Shown here piece by piece: positions 52,683-62,397 of a stretch of 64,000 nucleotides of DNA. The notes beneath the pieces were generated by a model. The model saw only the letters and a list, made by a program, of their open reading frames with translations, searched no databases and was not told where the DNA came from. Source of the DNA: Blastopirellula sp. J2-11 (GTDB taxonomy: Bacteria > Planctomycetota > Planctomycetia > Pirellulales > Pirellulaceae); the NCBI RefSeq assembly GCF_024584705.1, contig NZ_CP097384.1, positions 4,154,001 through 4,218,000 of the forward strand, in the 5' to 3' direction. The translations under genes were made by a program, and so were the position numbers. How positions within the stretch are numbered: the stretch's first letter is position 1; each line of letters opens with the position of its first letter.

Positions 52683-53810
52683 TTAGGCCATGTCGCCGGC
52701 ATAGATCTGGCAATAGCTCTCATACCGGCGAACGTCAAGAAATCCGTCTGCTACAGCCCCTTTAACGCCGCACCCCTCTTCGTGAGTATGCGAGCAGTCG
52801 GGAAAGCGGCACCCTGTAATAAAGGGGCGGAGATCGCGAAAATATCCGGCGACTTCTTCCGGAATCACGTCCCACAGCTGAAACTGTCGAATTCCTGGGG
52901 TATCGACCACATGCCCCCCGGCCGCTAGCGGAACCAAACTGGAAGTCGTCGTCGTATGGCGTCCTTTGTCGGTCGTTTCGCTGACGTGACCGACCCGCAG
53001 GTTCAAGCCTGGTTCGATCGCGTTCAAAATAGTCGATTTGCCGACGCCGCTTTGCCCCGAGAGGACGCTTGCGCGATCGCGGACGGCGACGCGCAGTCGC
53101 TCGACGCCGATTCCTTCGGTCGCCGACAACAGAATGACCTGATAGCCCATCTGACCATAGACGCCGACCAGCGGTTGCAAATCGGCAGGATCAATCAGGT
53201 CGACTTTGTTGATGCAGATGACCGGCGTGATTCCCGCTTTTTCCGCCGTGATCAAATAGCGGTCAATCAAGTTCGGCTTCAGATAGGGTTCGGCGGCGCT
53301 GGCGACAATCAGCAGTTGGTCAACGTTGGCGACAATCACATGCTGCCGACGCTTGCTGGCCCGACAGAGAATCCCATAACGGGGCTCGATGCTCTCGATG
53401 ACGCCTTCTTGGTTATCGGCGGCGCGAAACCAAACGCGATCTCCAGCTGCGACCACATGCCGCTGATCGGTCGAAAGCGTTTTTAACAGACGCCGAGTGG
53501 CGCACTGATAAATCTGGCCGCTCGCCATTTCGACTTCGCTGACCAGTCCGCGAACGCGTAACACGCGCCCCTGCAGACATTCTGATTGATCAACGTCGAT
53601 TTGCAGCTCGCCATCTTCACCTTCGGCGGCGCCATGGATTGTTCGCTTGCGGGTCAGGTCTCCTTTGCCAGACAGACGTTCGGCCGAAGCGAGCTTGTCA
53701 TGGTTGATCTCGTCTTTCGCGAATTGACGAGTCAGATCGGCGTCGCGAACGCGCGAGGACCGGTTCTTGCGGAATTCAGTGCGAAACTTTTTGGAACTGC
53801 GCTTCGCCAT
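52683..53810 (-). CDS. rsgA: Ribosome small-subunit GTPase A
   Basis: The 375-residue protein has the circularly permuted GTPase order of RsgA/YjeQ: G4 NKVD at 201-204 before G1 SGQSGVGKST at 251-260 and G3 DTPGIRQF, an OB-like N-terminal region, and the C-terminal zinc motif CRFPDCSHTHEEGC. RsgA helps the last maturation steps of the 30S subunit. It starts 12 bp after the ftsH stop, so they are probably one operon. Confidence 0.95.
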   Translation of the reverse strand: MAKRSSKKFRTEFRKNRSSRVRDADLTRQFAKDEINHDKLASAERLSGKGDLTRKRTIHGAAEGEDGELQIDVDQSECLQGRVLRVRGLVSEVEMASGQIYQCATRRLLKTLSTDQRHVVAAGDRVWFRAADNQEGVIESIEPRYGILCRASKRRQHVIVANVDQLLIVASAAEPYLKPNLIDRYLITAEKAGITPVICINKVDLIDPADLQPLVGVYGQMGYQVILLSATEGIGVERLRVAVRDRASVLSGQSGVGKSTILNAIEPGLNLRVGHVSETTDKGRHTTTTSSLVPLAAGGHVVDTPGIRQFQLWDVIPEEVAGYFRDLRPFITGCRFPDCSHTHEEGCGVKGAVADGFLDVRRYESYCQIYAGDMA

Positions 53811-53822
53811 AGGTTCTTGCGA

Positions 53823-55868
53823 CTACGCCTCTTCCGATTGCGTGCGCGGAGGAGCCTCGACGCCGGGCATTCCATTGCTTGATTCGTACCGGGTCTCTTC
53901 TTCGTGATCCGTTTTCTTGTTCAACGCATGCACCGACGGGCCGATCAGCGCGGTGATCTCCACGTCAGACAACTCTTCTTTTTCGCACAACTCTTTGGTG
54001 AGACTTTCCAGCTTCTCTCGATTCTTCAACAAGACGTCGTAAGCCCGTTTCGCCGCGTCATGCAAAATGCGGGCAATTTCTTCGTCAATCACCTGCATCG
54101 TGTGTTCACTGAACAGACGAGACTCGTGCATTTCGCGTCCTAAGAACGGATCTTCGCCTGACATCTTGTAGCTGACCGGTCCGATTCGCTCGCTCATGCC
54201 CCACTGAGTCACCATCCGGCGAACCATTTTAGTGGCTCGCTCCAGGTCGTTCTCGGCGCCGGCGCTCAGCTCTTCGTAGGCGATTTTCTCGGCGGCGCGG
54301 CCCCCCAGGATAAACGCCAACTTGTCGAATAGTTCGCTCTCGCTGACGTTCATCCGCTCTTCTTCGGGCACTGTCTGCGTGACGCCCAGCGCACGACCGC
54401 GCGGAATCACCGTTACCTTATGCAGACGATCGACACCCGGCAGCAGCCAGGCCAATAACGCGTGACCCGCTTCGTGATAAGCAGTCTTTTCTTTTTCTCG
54501 CGCGACCAGCGTTTCTTCGCGACGAGCCCCCATCAAGATTTTGTCGCGGGCATATTCAAAGTCGATCATGTGGACTTCCGTCTTGTCCTGACGAGTCGCC
54601 CACAGCGCCGCTTCGTTGATCAGGTTACGGATGTCAGCGCCGGTCAGACCGACGGAACCGGCCGCCAAACGCTCCATCGAAACGTCATCCGATAGCGGCA
54701 CGTTTTTCACATGCACTTTGAAGATTTCCAAGCGCCCCTTCAAACTGGGACGATCGACGGTAATATGCCGATCGAAGCGGCCTGGTCGCAGCAAAGCGGG
54801 ATCGAGCACGTCAGGTCGGTTGGTCGCCGCGACAACGATGACGGTTTCGCCCTGCGTGAACCCGTCCATCTCGCTCAAAATCTGGTTGAGCGTTTGCTCG
54901 CGCTCGTCATGACCACCGCCAAGTCCGGCGCCGCGTTGGCGACCGACGGCGTCAATTTCGTCAATGAAGACGATCGACGGCGCGTTGTCTTTGGCCGTTT
55001 TGAACAAGTCACGAACGCGACTCGCGCCGACGCCGACAAACATTTGAATAAATTCAGATCCGCTCACCGAGTAAAACGGCACTCCCGCTTCGCCGGCGAT
55101 CGCGCGAGCCAAGAGGGTTTTGCCGGTGCCAGGAGGTCCGATCAGCAGCACCCCCTTGGGCACTTGGCCGCCGAGACGTTGAAATTTTTCAGGCTTCCGC
55201 AAAAAGTCGACGATCTCTTGCAGATCGCTTTTCACCCCTTCCAGTCCGGCGACGTCGTTAAACGTCACGGCGCGGCGGTTGGCTTCGTACTTTTTGGCCG
55301 GGCTCTTGCTAAAGCCTGACAGAAAACCGCCTCCCATGATCTGATCACGGCTACGGCGGAAGCTGTTCCAGATCAATAACAACACCACTAGCGGCAACAG
55401 GGCGAAGAGTACGCCCAGGATGACCATGCTGTGGTTTTGTTCTTTGTAGGCGAACTCGACGTCGTTCTCGGTCAGCAGCGTGGTCGCTTCGGCGGCGGCG
55501 GCGTCTCCAGCGCGGATATTCACCCGAAATTTCGACGGCAGTTCGATTGGATTGTTATTTTTATCCTTTTTCTCGACAAACTTGCCGTCGGCCCCCTCCT
55601 CCCGCGCATGGACCGTGCGAATGAATTCGCCGGTGATTTGCGCTTCATCAATCAAGACGTCTTTGACGTTATGATCTTTGACTTGCTCTTCGAATTTCGA
55701 GTAGGAGATCAGCCCGCGGTTCGAGCCTCCTGGAGACGCCAACAGCATCACCACCAGCACCGCTAGAAGCAGCATCACCAAAAAGATGCTGAACTGTGGC
55801 CGGAAGCCGCCGGGTGCAGGCTCGTTTTTCGGGTTCTCTTGATTCGGATCGTTTGGCTGTTCCGCCAT
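53823..55868 (-). CDS. ftsH: ATP-dependent zinc metalloprotease FtsH
   Basis: 681 residues with two N-terminal TM segments (about 25-45 and 148-167), Walker A GPPGTGKT at 244-251, Walker [11 protein letters not shown], second region of homology RPGRFDRHI, and zinc motif HEAGH at 465-469. FtsH degrades membrane and some soluble proteins. Full length. First gene of an operon with rsgA. Confidence 0.97.
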   Translation of the reverse strand: MAEQPNDPNQENPKNEPAPGGFRPQFSIFLVMLLLAVLVVMLLASPGGSNRGLISYSKFEEQVKDHNVKDVLIDEAQITGEFIRTVHAREEGADGKFVEKKDKNNNPIELPSKFRVNIRAGDAAAAEATTLLTENDVEFAYKEQNHSMVILGVLFALLPLVVLLLIWNSFRRSRDQIMGGGFLSGFSKSPAKKYEANRRAVTFNDVAGLEGVKSDLQEIVDFLRKPEKFQRLGGQVPKGVLLIGPPGTGKTLLARAIAGEAGVPFYSVSGSEFIQMFVGVGASRVRDLFKTAKDNAPSIVFIDEIDAVGRQRGAGLGGGHDEREQTLNQILSEMDGFTQGETVIVVAATNRPDVLDPALLRPGRFDRHITVDRPSLKGRLEIFKVHVKNVPLSDDVSMERLAAGSVGLTGADIRNLINEAALWATRQDKTEVHMIDFEYARDKILMGARREETLVAREKEKTAYHEAGHALLAWLLPGVDRLHKVTVIPRGRALGVTQTVPEEERMNVSESELFDKLAFILGGRAAEKIAYEELSAGAENDLERATKMVRRMVTQWGMSERIGPVSYKMSGEDPFLGREMHESRLFSEHTMQVIDEEIARILHDAAKRAYDVLLKNREKLESLTKELCEKEELSDVEITALIGPSVHALNKKTDHEEETRYESSNGMPGVEAPPRTQSEEA

Positions 55869-56009
55869 CCATATTCCCTTACAGGGACCAACTATTGATT
55901 TGAAACGCGGTAGGATCGACGTGCAGGATACGGCGCAAATCGCCGCAAAACCATAAGTATTCTTACCTTTTGCATATCAAGTTGCCCACCCCCTGAGGCT
56001 TTTAACATC
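55869..56009. promoter_or_regulatory. Divergent region between ftsH and Nudix gene
   Basis: A 141-bp gap with promoters for ftsH on one side and the Nudix gene on the other. No box is certain. Confidence 0.35.
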
Positions 56010-56483
56010 GTGACTTCGCAGCCGCAAAACCCGCAAACTACGCCTGTTCGACGCAAAGCGGCGGTTGCCGTGATCGTGCGACAGCGGCGACTCTTGGTGA
56101 TTCGTCGATCCGAGAAAGTGGTCGCGCCCGGCAAACTTTGCTTTCCTGGCGGCGGCATCTTGGCAGGCGAGTCGGAGCATGACGCAGTAATTCGAGAAAT
56201 CCAGGAAGAAATCGGCGTCTCCTGCGTGCCGCAGCAAAAAATCTGGCGTAGCCAGACATCTTGGGGCACTGAAGTCGCCTGGTGGGAGACGACAATCGAT
56301 GCGGCGGCTCCCTTGACGCTTAATCTGGAAGAAGTCGCCGAAGCCGTCTGGTTACGCCCTACTGAGCTGCACGCTCGCGCCGATTTGTTGCCAAGCAACT
56401 ACGAATTTCTCTCGGCCTGGAAAGCCGCGAAATTCAGCATCGGCGGATTTAGCGACCCGTTTGGCCCGCATGACGGCGATTGA
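56010..56483 (+). CDS. Nudix hydrolase
   Basis: The 157-residue protein, opening at a GTG, has a complete Nudix box (GGGILAGESEHDAVIREIQE then EIGV). Nudix enzymes cleave nucleoside diphosphates linked to other groups; the substrate cannot be told. Its last 35 bases overlap the end of the convergent haem-like gene. Confidence 0.9.
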   Translation: MTSQPQNPQTTPVRRKAAVAVIVRQRRLLVIRRSEKVVAPGKLCFPGGGILAGESEHDAVIREIQEEIGVSCVPQQKIWRSQTSWGTEVAWWETTIDAAAPLTLNLEEVAEAVWLRPTELHARADLLPSNYEFLSAWKAAKFSIGGFSDPFGPHDGD

Positions 56484-57537
56484 AGATTTCAGGATCAAAC
56501 GGATCCCGTGACTGATAACCGCCGCTTTGCCCTGCTGCAGCTGGAGCCGGCGTATTTGGCGCTCGCTGAATGTTGCTCGGCAGTGAACCCGGAAGCGTGC
56601 TGGACGATGGACTCGGCGTCATCCGGGAAGACGGGATCGGCGTCAGCGTCTCTTGAAATCCAACTTGCTGAACCTCGTTATTGAGCGGTCGCGCTTCGCC
56701 GCGCGGCTGAACGGTGATCGCCCATGCACGCAATGCTGCAAGTTGTCGCGGCCAAGCGTTCGTTTTCGTGTTGATTTTGTTGCCGTGCGTGTCGTACAGC
56801 ACTTCCAACAGGGGGATCGTGCCGTTTTTGAGCTGGGCGACATCGTAAGTCGCCTTCATATTCCGGAGGGTCAAACGCCGCGGCATTAGCCCGTGTCCGC
56901 TCTGAATCAATTTGAATTCCGAAACGGTGGAGGCCGAACCATGGCACGCCGACGCGGAACAAGCGTTTAGCAAGATCGGCTGGACGATCGTCGCAAATTG
57001 CCCGACCGCCAGCGGGTGGAACTTTTTGGTGAATTCTTCCAATTCTTTGTCCGAGATCACCGCGAGCTGGTCCTTGACCGGGGTCTCTTCGATCGCCGAA
57101 GTCATCGCAATTTCTGGTTGCTTGAGCAGTGAATCGAGCCGCCGTCGCGACATTTGGCCCATCGCATTATCGGGTTCCGAGCGTTCTACCCACCGTAAAT
57201 GGTGGTCTGCTTCCGAAAAAAGTTCCGATCGCATGCACCATTCGGCGATCTCTAAGCGTCCGGCGATCGTATCCAACGATACTTGTCCACAGCGGTACTC
57301 ATGCGCTTCGGCCAAAGTAGAGCAGCGATACTGCACCTGCTTCGAGGCGACTCGAATCACCGCATCCTCATTGATTGCAACAACATACGCATCGCCAGAC
57401 ACGGTAATCGCACCGGCGAGAGTATTGCCGTTTTTCAACAATAACACGCCGTGCGTAGGGCCGATCCACCCTTCCTGGCCAAGAGCGGGGGAAACGGTCG
57501 CTAACGACAACAACAAGATGGTCAGTATGCGTTTCAT
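56449..57537 (-). CDS. Secreted protein with CxxxCH haem-like motif
   Basis: Signal peptide MKRILTILLLSLATVSPALG. The 362-residue protein has a first part with SGDAYVVAINEDAVIRV, then a domain with CSASACHG (CxxxCH), found in planctomycete cytochrome-like proteins, and a Pro/Ser-rich tail. The end overlaps the Nudix gene (35 bp, convergent). Whether haem is bound is not certain because the motif has one extra residue. Confidence 0.7.
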   Translation of the reverse strand: MKRILTILLLSLATVSPALGQEGWIGPTHGVLLLKNGNTLAGAITVSGDAYVVAINEDAVIRVASKQVQYRCSTLAEAHEYRCGQVSLDTIAGRLEIAEWCMRSELFSEADHHLRWVERSEPDNAMGQMSRRRLDSLLKQPEIAMTSAIEETPVKDQLAVISDKELEEFTKKFHPLAVGQFATIVQPILLNACSASACHGSASTVSEFKLIQSGHGLMPRRLTLRNMKATYDVAQLKNGTIPLLEVLYDTHGNKINTKTNAWPRQLAALRAWAITVQPRGEARPLNNEVQQVGFQETLTPIPSSRMTPSPSSSTLPGSLPSNIQRAPNTPAPAAAGQSGGYQSRDPFDPEIFNRRHAGQTGR

Positions 57538-57744
57538 GGGGGTCGAAGGCTATCGATCCTCTCGACATGCGTCAATCGCAATTCGCCGCAGCGGCAAAAT
57601 GCCGTTTGTGAAGAGAATTTCACTAAAATCCGCACAACCCGTTACATGTCAACAACTTCCGGCTTTATTCGACTACTAGCAAATCGCCGTCGCCGCAACT
57701 ATATTGGAGCTTTCCTCACTTCAAGCTGGCATGAGTGCAGCGAA

Positions 57745-58026
57745 ATGAATGGCAACTGGGTACGGCACGAGACCATTTTCGTGGGTCGCGTACAGGGAGT
57801 CGGTTTTCGCGCGACGGCGCAAAATATTGCTCGTCGCTATCCTGTCGTTGGATTTGTACAGAATCTAGCGGACGGATCGGTGCAATTGGTGATCGAAGGC
57901 GATCCCGAAACATGTCGCCAGGTGGTGTATCACATCGCCGACCAGATGGAAGATTTTATTGCTGAACGAAAAATGCTCTCGAGTGACGCTACTGGTGAGT
58001 TTGTTTCGTTCGATATTCGTGACTGA
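57745..58026 (+). CDS. acyP: Acylphosphatase
   Basis: The 93-residue protein from ATG 57745 has GRVQGVGFRATAQ with catalytic Arg22 and GFVQNLADGSVQLVIEG with catalytic Asn40, in the usual order and length for acylphosphatase. It hydrolyses acyl phosphates. The frame is open to 57646 but the extra part has no homology. It is divergent from the haem-like gene and 51 bp upstream of the permease. Confidence 0.93.
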   Translation: MNGNWVRHETIFVGRVQGVGFRATAQNIARRYPVVGFVQNLADGSVQLVIEGDPETCRQVVYHIADQMEDFIAERKMLSSDATGEFVSFDIRD

Positions 58027-58077
58027 CATTCGCTTATCCCGTTTTCTCCTCCTCTGCTCAGGACGATACGACGCGCT

Positions 58078-59637
58078 ATGACGCCACTTCTCGCTTTCTT
58101 CCACATGTCGTCAAAGAATTTCGGTCACTGGGTCACTTCGCTGTGGCTGTTTGGCATAGGCGTTATCCTGGGCGGCCTTGTCGTCTTTGTCGCCTGGTCA
58201 ATCGTCAAGGCGCTTGCTCCGAAGTACGCCGACCGCTGCGTTGAAGCGCTGCGGGGTTCGATCCTGTTTCCGATCACCATGGTGATGTTGATCTGGGCCG
58301 CAATCGGCGTTTTTGGAACCTTTGCGGTTCAAGAACCAACCGCGATCCTCAACTCACTTCGTCGCCTTCCCTACGCCGGAGCGTCCGATCACAAAATTGA
58401 GATCCCCGCGACGACCGAGTTGAACGCCGATGGCACGGTTCCGACCGTTGATCTCAACATCAAAGTCGATTCTGACGAACTCTCGAAACTCGAAATCGAC
58501 GCGACCGGACGCTTTGACCTAGTCGCTCGCATTGTCGGAGAGCCGGAAGATGTCGCAACCTACACCATCCGAGAAGCTTCGGTCTGGCAATGGACGCGCG
58601 GAGACAAAGCGTTTCTCTCGCGCAAGCTGCCGCCGGGACAAATGGTCGAGTTTTTTGCTCGCAATGACACCGAGAACCCGATCGAAGGGATCATGACCGT
58701 CACGATCGAGCCGGAGCATGTCGAAGCGGTTTCGATTTTCTCGACCGCACTGATCGTGGCGATGCTCTACTTTGTCTATTTTGGCTACTCGATGTTCTTC
58801 CCGAAGACGGTCGCGATTTCCGAAGCGACCGCGACTTCCGAAATATCGCAACTCTTGTTCATGCTGTGCGCCGTCATCGGCTGCTTGTTTATGATCATCG
58901 CGATTTACCTGCCGTATCAAACCTTTGGCGAAGACATCAAGGTCCTCAAACACACCGGACTTCAGGTGATGTTGATCTTGGGAATGATCGTCGCGATTTG
59001 GGCCTCTAGTACGTCGATCTCCGACGAAATCGAAGGGAAGACCGCGCTGACGCTGCTGTCGAAACCGGTCAGCCGTCGCCAGTTCATCATCGGCAAATTC
59101 CTGGGCATCGTCGGCGTGGTCGCGGTGTTGTTTGTGATGGTCACCCTCTTCTTCCTACCGGCCGTCGCCAGCAAACCGATGTTCGACTCGCGCGAAGGCG
59201 CGACCTTCGAGTACGAACGCTTCGGCGAAAAAGGAATCAGCTGGCAATTGCTGCACGAAGAGACCGTTGACGTCGTCCCCGGCGTGGTCCTCGTCTTTCT
59301 CGAAACCATCGTCTTGGCGTCGGTCAGCGTCGCGATTTCGACCCGCTTGCCGATGATCGCCAACTTCATGATCACCTTTGGCGTCTACGCGATGGGGCAC
59401 CTTACCCCGGCGATCATGCAAGTGTCGGCCCAAGGGTTTGAACCGGTGAAGTTTGTCGCTAGTTTGTTGGCGACCGTCTTGCCGGTGCTCGAGAACTTTG
59501 AGATTTACGGCGCTATCTCCGCAGGCCGCGAGGTCCCGATGGAGTACATCGCGCTTTCAGCCTGCTTCGCCATCCTCTATAGCTTGATGGCGATGTTCCT
59601 GGCGCTGATCTTGTTTGAAGATCGCGACCTGGCGTAA
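58078..59637 (+). CDS. ABC-2 type transporter permease with extracytoplasmic domain
   Basis: 519 residues with a TM pair at the start, an extracytoplasmic beta-rich domain (about 100-215, including TELNADGTVPTVDLNIKVDS), and a set of four to six TMs with the ABC-2 pattern SISDEIEGKTALTLLSKPVSRRQFIIGKF. Such permeases pair with an ATPase that is not visible here. A strong terminator follows 19 bp after the stop. Confidence 0.82.
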   Translation: MTPLLAFFHMSSKNFGHWVTSLWLFGIGVILGGLVVFVAWSIVKALAPKYADRCVEALRGSILFPITMVMLIWAAIGVFGTFAVQEPTAILNSLRRLPYAGASDHKIEIPATTELNADGTVPTVDLNIKVDSDELSKLEIDATGRFDLVARIVGEPEDVATYTIREASVWQWTRGDKAFLSRKLPPGQMVEFFARNDTENPIEGIMTVTIEPEHVEAVSIFSTALIVAMLYFVYFGYSMFFPKTVAISEATATSEISQLLFMLCAVIGCLFMIIAIYLPYQTFGEDIKVLKHTGLQVMLILGMIVAIWASSTSISDEIEGKTALTLLSKPVSRRQFIIGKFLGIVGVVAVLFVMVTLFFLPAVASKPMFDSREGATFEYERFGEKGISWQLLHEETVDVVPGVVLVFLETIVLASVSVAISTRLPMIANFMITFGVYAMGHLTPAIMQVSAQGFEPVKFVASLLATVLPVLENFEIYGAISAGREVPMEYIALSACFAILYSLMAMFLALILFEDRDLA

Positions 59638-59655
59638 GCCCCAAGAAGGACCAAC

Positions 59656-59686
59656 AAAAAAGGCGCCGCTATGCGGCGCCTTTTTT
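59656..59686 (+). terminator. Rho-independent terminator of ABC-2 permease gene
   Basis: Fourteen-base arms AAAAAAGGCGCCGC (59656-59669) and GCGGCGCCTTTTTT (59673-59686), loop TAT, followed by T-run. Bidirectional in principle. Confidence 0.92.
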
Positions 59687-60470
59687 TGTTCGTTCTTCGT
59701 AAAGCCATCTGGGTAGAGTGCGTCAAGACGCACGTCGAACCTGCCCTATCGGCCGCTATCCCCTTCGCGCGGCGACGCAAACGATGAACGCCGCCAGCGC
59801 TAGCCGCTGTAACCTATTTACAATGCCGACGCGAAGTTTGCCCCTGAGCGCAACGCAGCAAGCGTTCTCTTTCTTAAGCCCAACGGGCTGCTCTAATCTA
59901 GCCCAGGGTGGAGTCGCGCAGCGACGCAACCCTGGGTCGATGCTTCAGGGGCTGCAAACCCAAACGTCAACCTTTCTGCGCGCTGTAAACCCAGGGCTGC
60001 GTCGCCTGCGGCGGACTGACCCTGGGCTAGAGCGGTTTCCTGCTAGCTGACCCATTTTGATTTTCCAACGATTGAAAGTGAAGATGGTGCTGCGCGGCAC
60101 GTATCGACATCAGCCGCACGGCGTTAGCCGCGGTTTTTGCCTCCAATTTTCCGTCGACAAAGAGTTCCTGTCAGCTGGGTAGGGTGCGTCAAGACGCACC
60201 TCGAACCTGCCCTAGCGGCCGCCATCCCCTTCGCGTGGCGACGCAAGTGGTCAGCGTTGCTGGTGTTACCACGCTGGGTTGGATTCTTTCGCCTGTGGCA
60301 GGGCTTGGTGCGTCTCGACGCACCCTACGGATGTCTTATTTAGTCCTTGACAAATACTTAGGATATTGTGATACTTATGTGCGTAACTAATCAGTGATCG
60401 GCTCGGCGGCCGTTCTGTGCGCGTTTCTGCGCGTTGACTTCACGACTCTCGCACGGGGGAGCGATATCGG
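59687..60470. other. Non-coding stretch rich in repeats
   Basis: About 780 bases. Two 72-bp copies (59709-59780 and 60175-60246) start CTGGGTAGAGTGCGTCAAGA / CTGGGTAGGGTGCGTCAAGA. A related inverted block GGTGCGTCTCGACGCACC is at 60308-60325. Two arms of CTAGCCCAGGGT / ACCCTGGGCTAG lie at about 59898 and 60019. The dispersed 28-bp repeat is at 60109-60136. No gene is supported. Confidence 0.65.
60109..60136 (-). repeat. Exact inverted copy of 28-bp REP-like repeat
   Basis: Begins ATCAGCCGCACGGCGTTAGC; reverse complement is identical over 28 bases to 45399-45426. A dispersed element of unknown function. Confidence 0.85.
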
Positions 60471-62228
60471 ATGAGAATCAAACAAATTCGCCAGACCATG
60501 ACGCGATTACGCAAGAGTAATGCGGCGCTGCGCGACCGGGTCTCGGCTCGTGATCAGACGCAGGACGAAACGCTCGAAGCGCAGTGGTTAGCTTGTGCTT
60601 TGATCACGCCCACTCTGTTGTCCGCAGACCCGCCGCCGCTCGAATGTTTTCGGAGCAAACGACATCGCGATCTCTACTCGGTGATGTTGCAATTGCACGC
60701 GGAATGCGGCTCTGCCAGCGACGTCCCGCAACTGATTGACCGGCTGTCGTCCGCCGGATATCACCGGCAACAAACGGTCCATTTGCTCGACGCCATCATG
60801 CACTGCGACGCCGACGAAACCGAATCGGATCGTTATGCGGAGAGCTTGCTGCAGCGGCTTTCGAACGACGACGCGATGGCAAACGAAGCTGCTGACGAAG
60901 CGGGTTTAGGCGACGGACAAATCGTGCGGCTCGACCTGACCGGCGGCAGCCCGTTTCAGGAATTCACCACCGAGCAATTTTTAAACGAGGCCAAACCGCG
61001 CGAGTGGTTGTTGCCTGGCGTGCTCGCGCGAAACGAACCGGCGGTGATCGTCGGGCCGAGCAAAAGCATGAAGTCGTCGCTCGCGGTCGACTTGTGCGGC
61101 GCTTTGGCGAGCGGCGGCAAGTTTTTGGGGCAGATCGCCGCCGAGCGCGCGTTTCGAGTCGGGTTTCTTAGCAGCACCAGCGAGCGTCAGCTGCTCGTCG
61201 ACCTTGCGCGGCGGTGGAGTGACGCGTCTGGCGTGAATTCGACTCAGCTGCCGAATTGGATCTGGGCGCTGTCGATGGCCGGCCTGGCCGACGCCGCCAA
61301 CTTGCAGCACTTGCGCGATTGGATTTCGCGTCATCAATTGGAAGTGGTGATGATTGATCCGCGGCATTTGATCGCGCCGCTCGGCGGCGCCCAAGCGGCG
61401 CAGCTGCGCAAGCTGATGCAATGCTGTCTCGACGCAGGCGCTACGCCGATCCTCTGCCGCAGCACGCAAAAATCGATCGGGCGGCGCGGCGTCGATACAT
61501 CCCATTTGGCCAGTGCCGGCTGCGAAAGTTTCGCCCAACAATGGATATTCGTGAACCGCCGCCGCCAGTTTGAGCCCGGCAGCCGCCAGCATCATCTGTG
61601 GCTCACGATCGGCGGCAACGCCGGGCATAGTCGACGATGGGGCGTCGATATCGACGAAGGTCGCGGGGACGAAGCGACCAGCCGAAAGTGGAACGTCACG
61701 CTGCATGAAGCGGAGTCGCTGCGCGGCGAAGCGGTCGAGCAAGAGACGCGTACGCAGGAGCAAAAGTTGCAAGCCAAGCTTCGCGTCGCGATCACGCGCC
61801 TCGATCCAGAAAGAGCGACCAAGTCCAAAATTCGCGAACAAAGCGGAATCAGCGGAACCAAGTTCAGTCCCGTGTGGGACCAGATGATCGCCGCAGGCGA
61901 AATCAGGATGACCAGCCCCGCCAAGGAAGAATCGCGCTACGCCTACCCACGCTATCACTTGGCCGACCCACCCATGCCGCCAGAAAAAAAGGATCCGGTC
62001 CTGTCCAACGATCCGGTCCTGTCCAACGATCCAGTCCTGTCCAACGATCCAGTCCTGTCCAACGATCCAGTCCTGTCCAACGATCCAGTCCTGTCCAACG
62101 ATCCGGTCCTGTCCAACGTTTTGATCCGGCCAGCAAGTCCCGTCCGGTCCAAACCCCCAAAAGTGCGAAGCCGCCGAGAGATCAATCAGCGGCGCGCCAA
62201 AACCAAGCGCCGCCGCGCCAAACGATAA
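60471..62228 (+). CDS. RecA-fold replication-type ATPase with (DPVLSN)x7 tail
   Basis: The 585-residue protein has a DnaB-N-like helical start (about 25-130), a linker, and an AAA_25/RepA-type RecA fold: AVIVGPSKSMKSSLAVDLCG (Walker A with S-x-x-S-K-S-S), IEVVMIDPRHLIAP-type Walker B at VVMIDPRHLI, plus a C-terminal HTH-like stretch (KSKIREQSGISGTKFSPVWD). The end has seven exact copies of DPVLSN, then a basic tail (RRREINQRRAKTKRRRAKR-like). Related to helicases of replication or phage origin. The chromosome context gives no partner. Long antisense frames (up to 441 codons) on the other strand are shadows. Confidence 0.8.
   Translation: MRIKQIRQTMTRLRKSNAALRDRVSARDQTQDETLEAQWLACALITPTLLSADPPPLECFRSKRHRDLYSVMLQLHAECGSASDVPQLIDRLSSAGYHRQQTVHLLDAIMHCDADETESDRYAESLLQRLSNDDAMANEAADEAGLGDGQIVRLDLTGGSPFQEFTTEQFLNEAKPREWLLPGVLARNEPAVIVGPSKSMKSSLAVDLCGALASGGKFLGQIAAERAFRVGFLSSTSERQLLVDLARRWSDASGVNSTQLPNWIWALSMAGLADAANLQHLRDWISRHQLEVVMIDPRHLIAPLGGAQAAQLRKLMQCCLDAGATPILCRSTQKSIGRRGVDTSHLASAGCESFAQQWIFVNRRRQFEPGSRQHHLWLTIGGNAGHSRRWGVDIDEGRGDEATSRKWNVTLHEAESLRGEAVEQETRTQEQKLQAKLRVAITRLDPERATKSKIREQSGISGTKFSPVWDQMIAAGEIRMTSPAKEESRYAYPRYHLADPPMPPEKKDPVLSNDPVLSNDPVLSNDPVLSNDPVLSNDPVLSNDPVLSNVLIRPASPVRSKPPKVRSRREINQRRAKTKRRRAKR
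61992..62117 (+). repeat. Seven tandem copies of an 18-bp unit
   Basis: GATCCGGTCCTGTCCAAC is repeated seven times in register (copies 3-6 have A for G at base 6), coding DPVLSN. Mutations are few, so the array is young or kept uniform. Confidence 0.95.
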
Positions 62229-62397
62229 CACGGAAGACATGCTTTTTCTACGAAGACGCAGTAAGCGCATGGCGCCGGGCCATGGGCAGATCGCGCTCTT
62301 TGACAATTCGCGTTTCGAAAAGCAGAGACGGTCCGGTCCGCTGGGTGCAGCAGGTAATGCAGAGAATTGCCAGCTCTGCTTGTTCCCAACGCAGCTG
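62229..62397. other. Convergent intergenic stretch
   Basis: About 170 bases between convergent genes. No clear terminator. Confidence 0.3.

Noticed and set aside
61992-62117. 18-bp repeats as a CRISPR array
   Set aside because: Units are contiguous without spacers and lie in frame inside a coding region.
60981-62306. 441-codon minus-strand frame
   Set aside because: It is the antisense of the RecA-fold ATPase gene, which has a Walker A motif and sensible domains; the minus-strand product has none.
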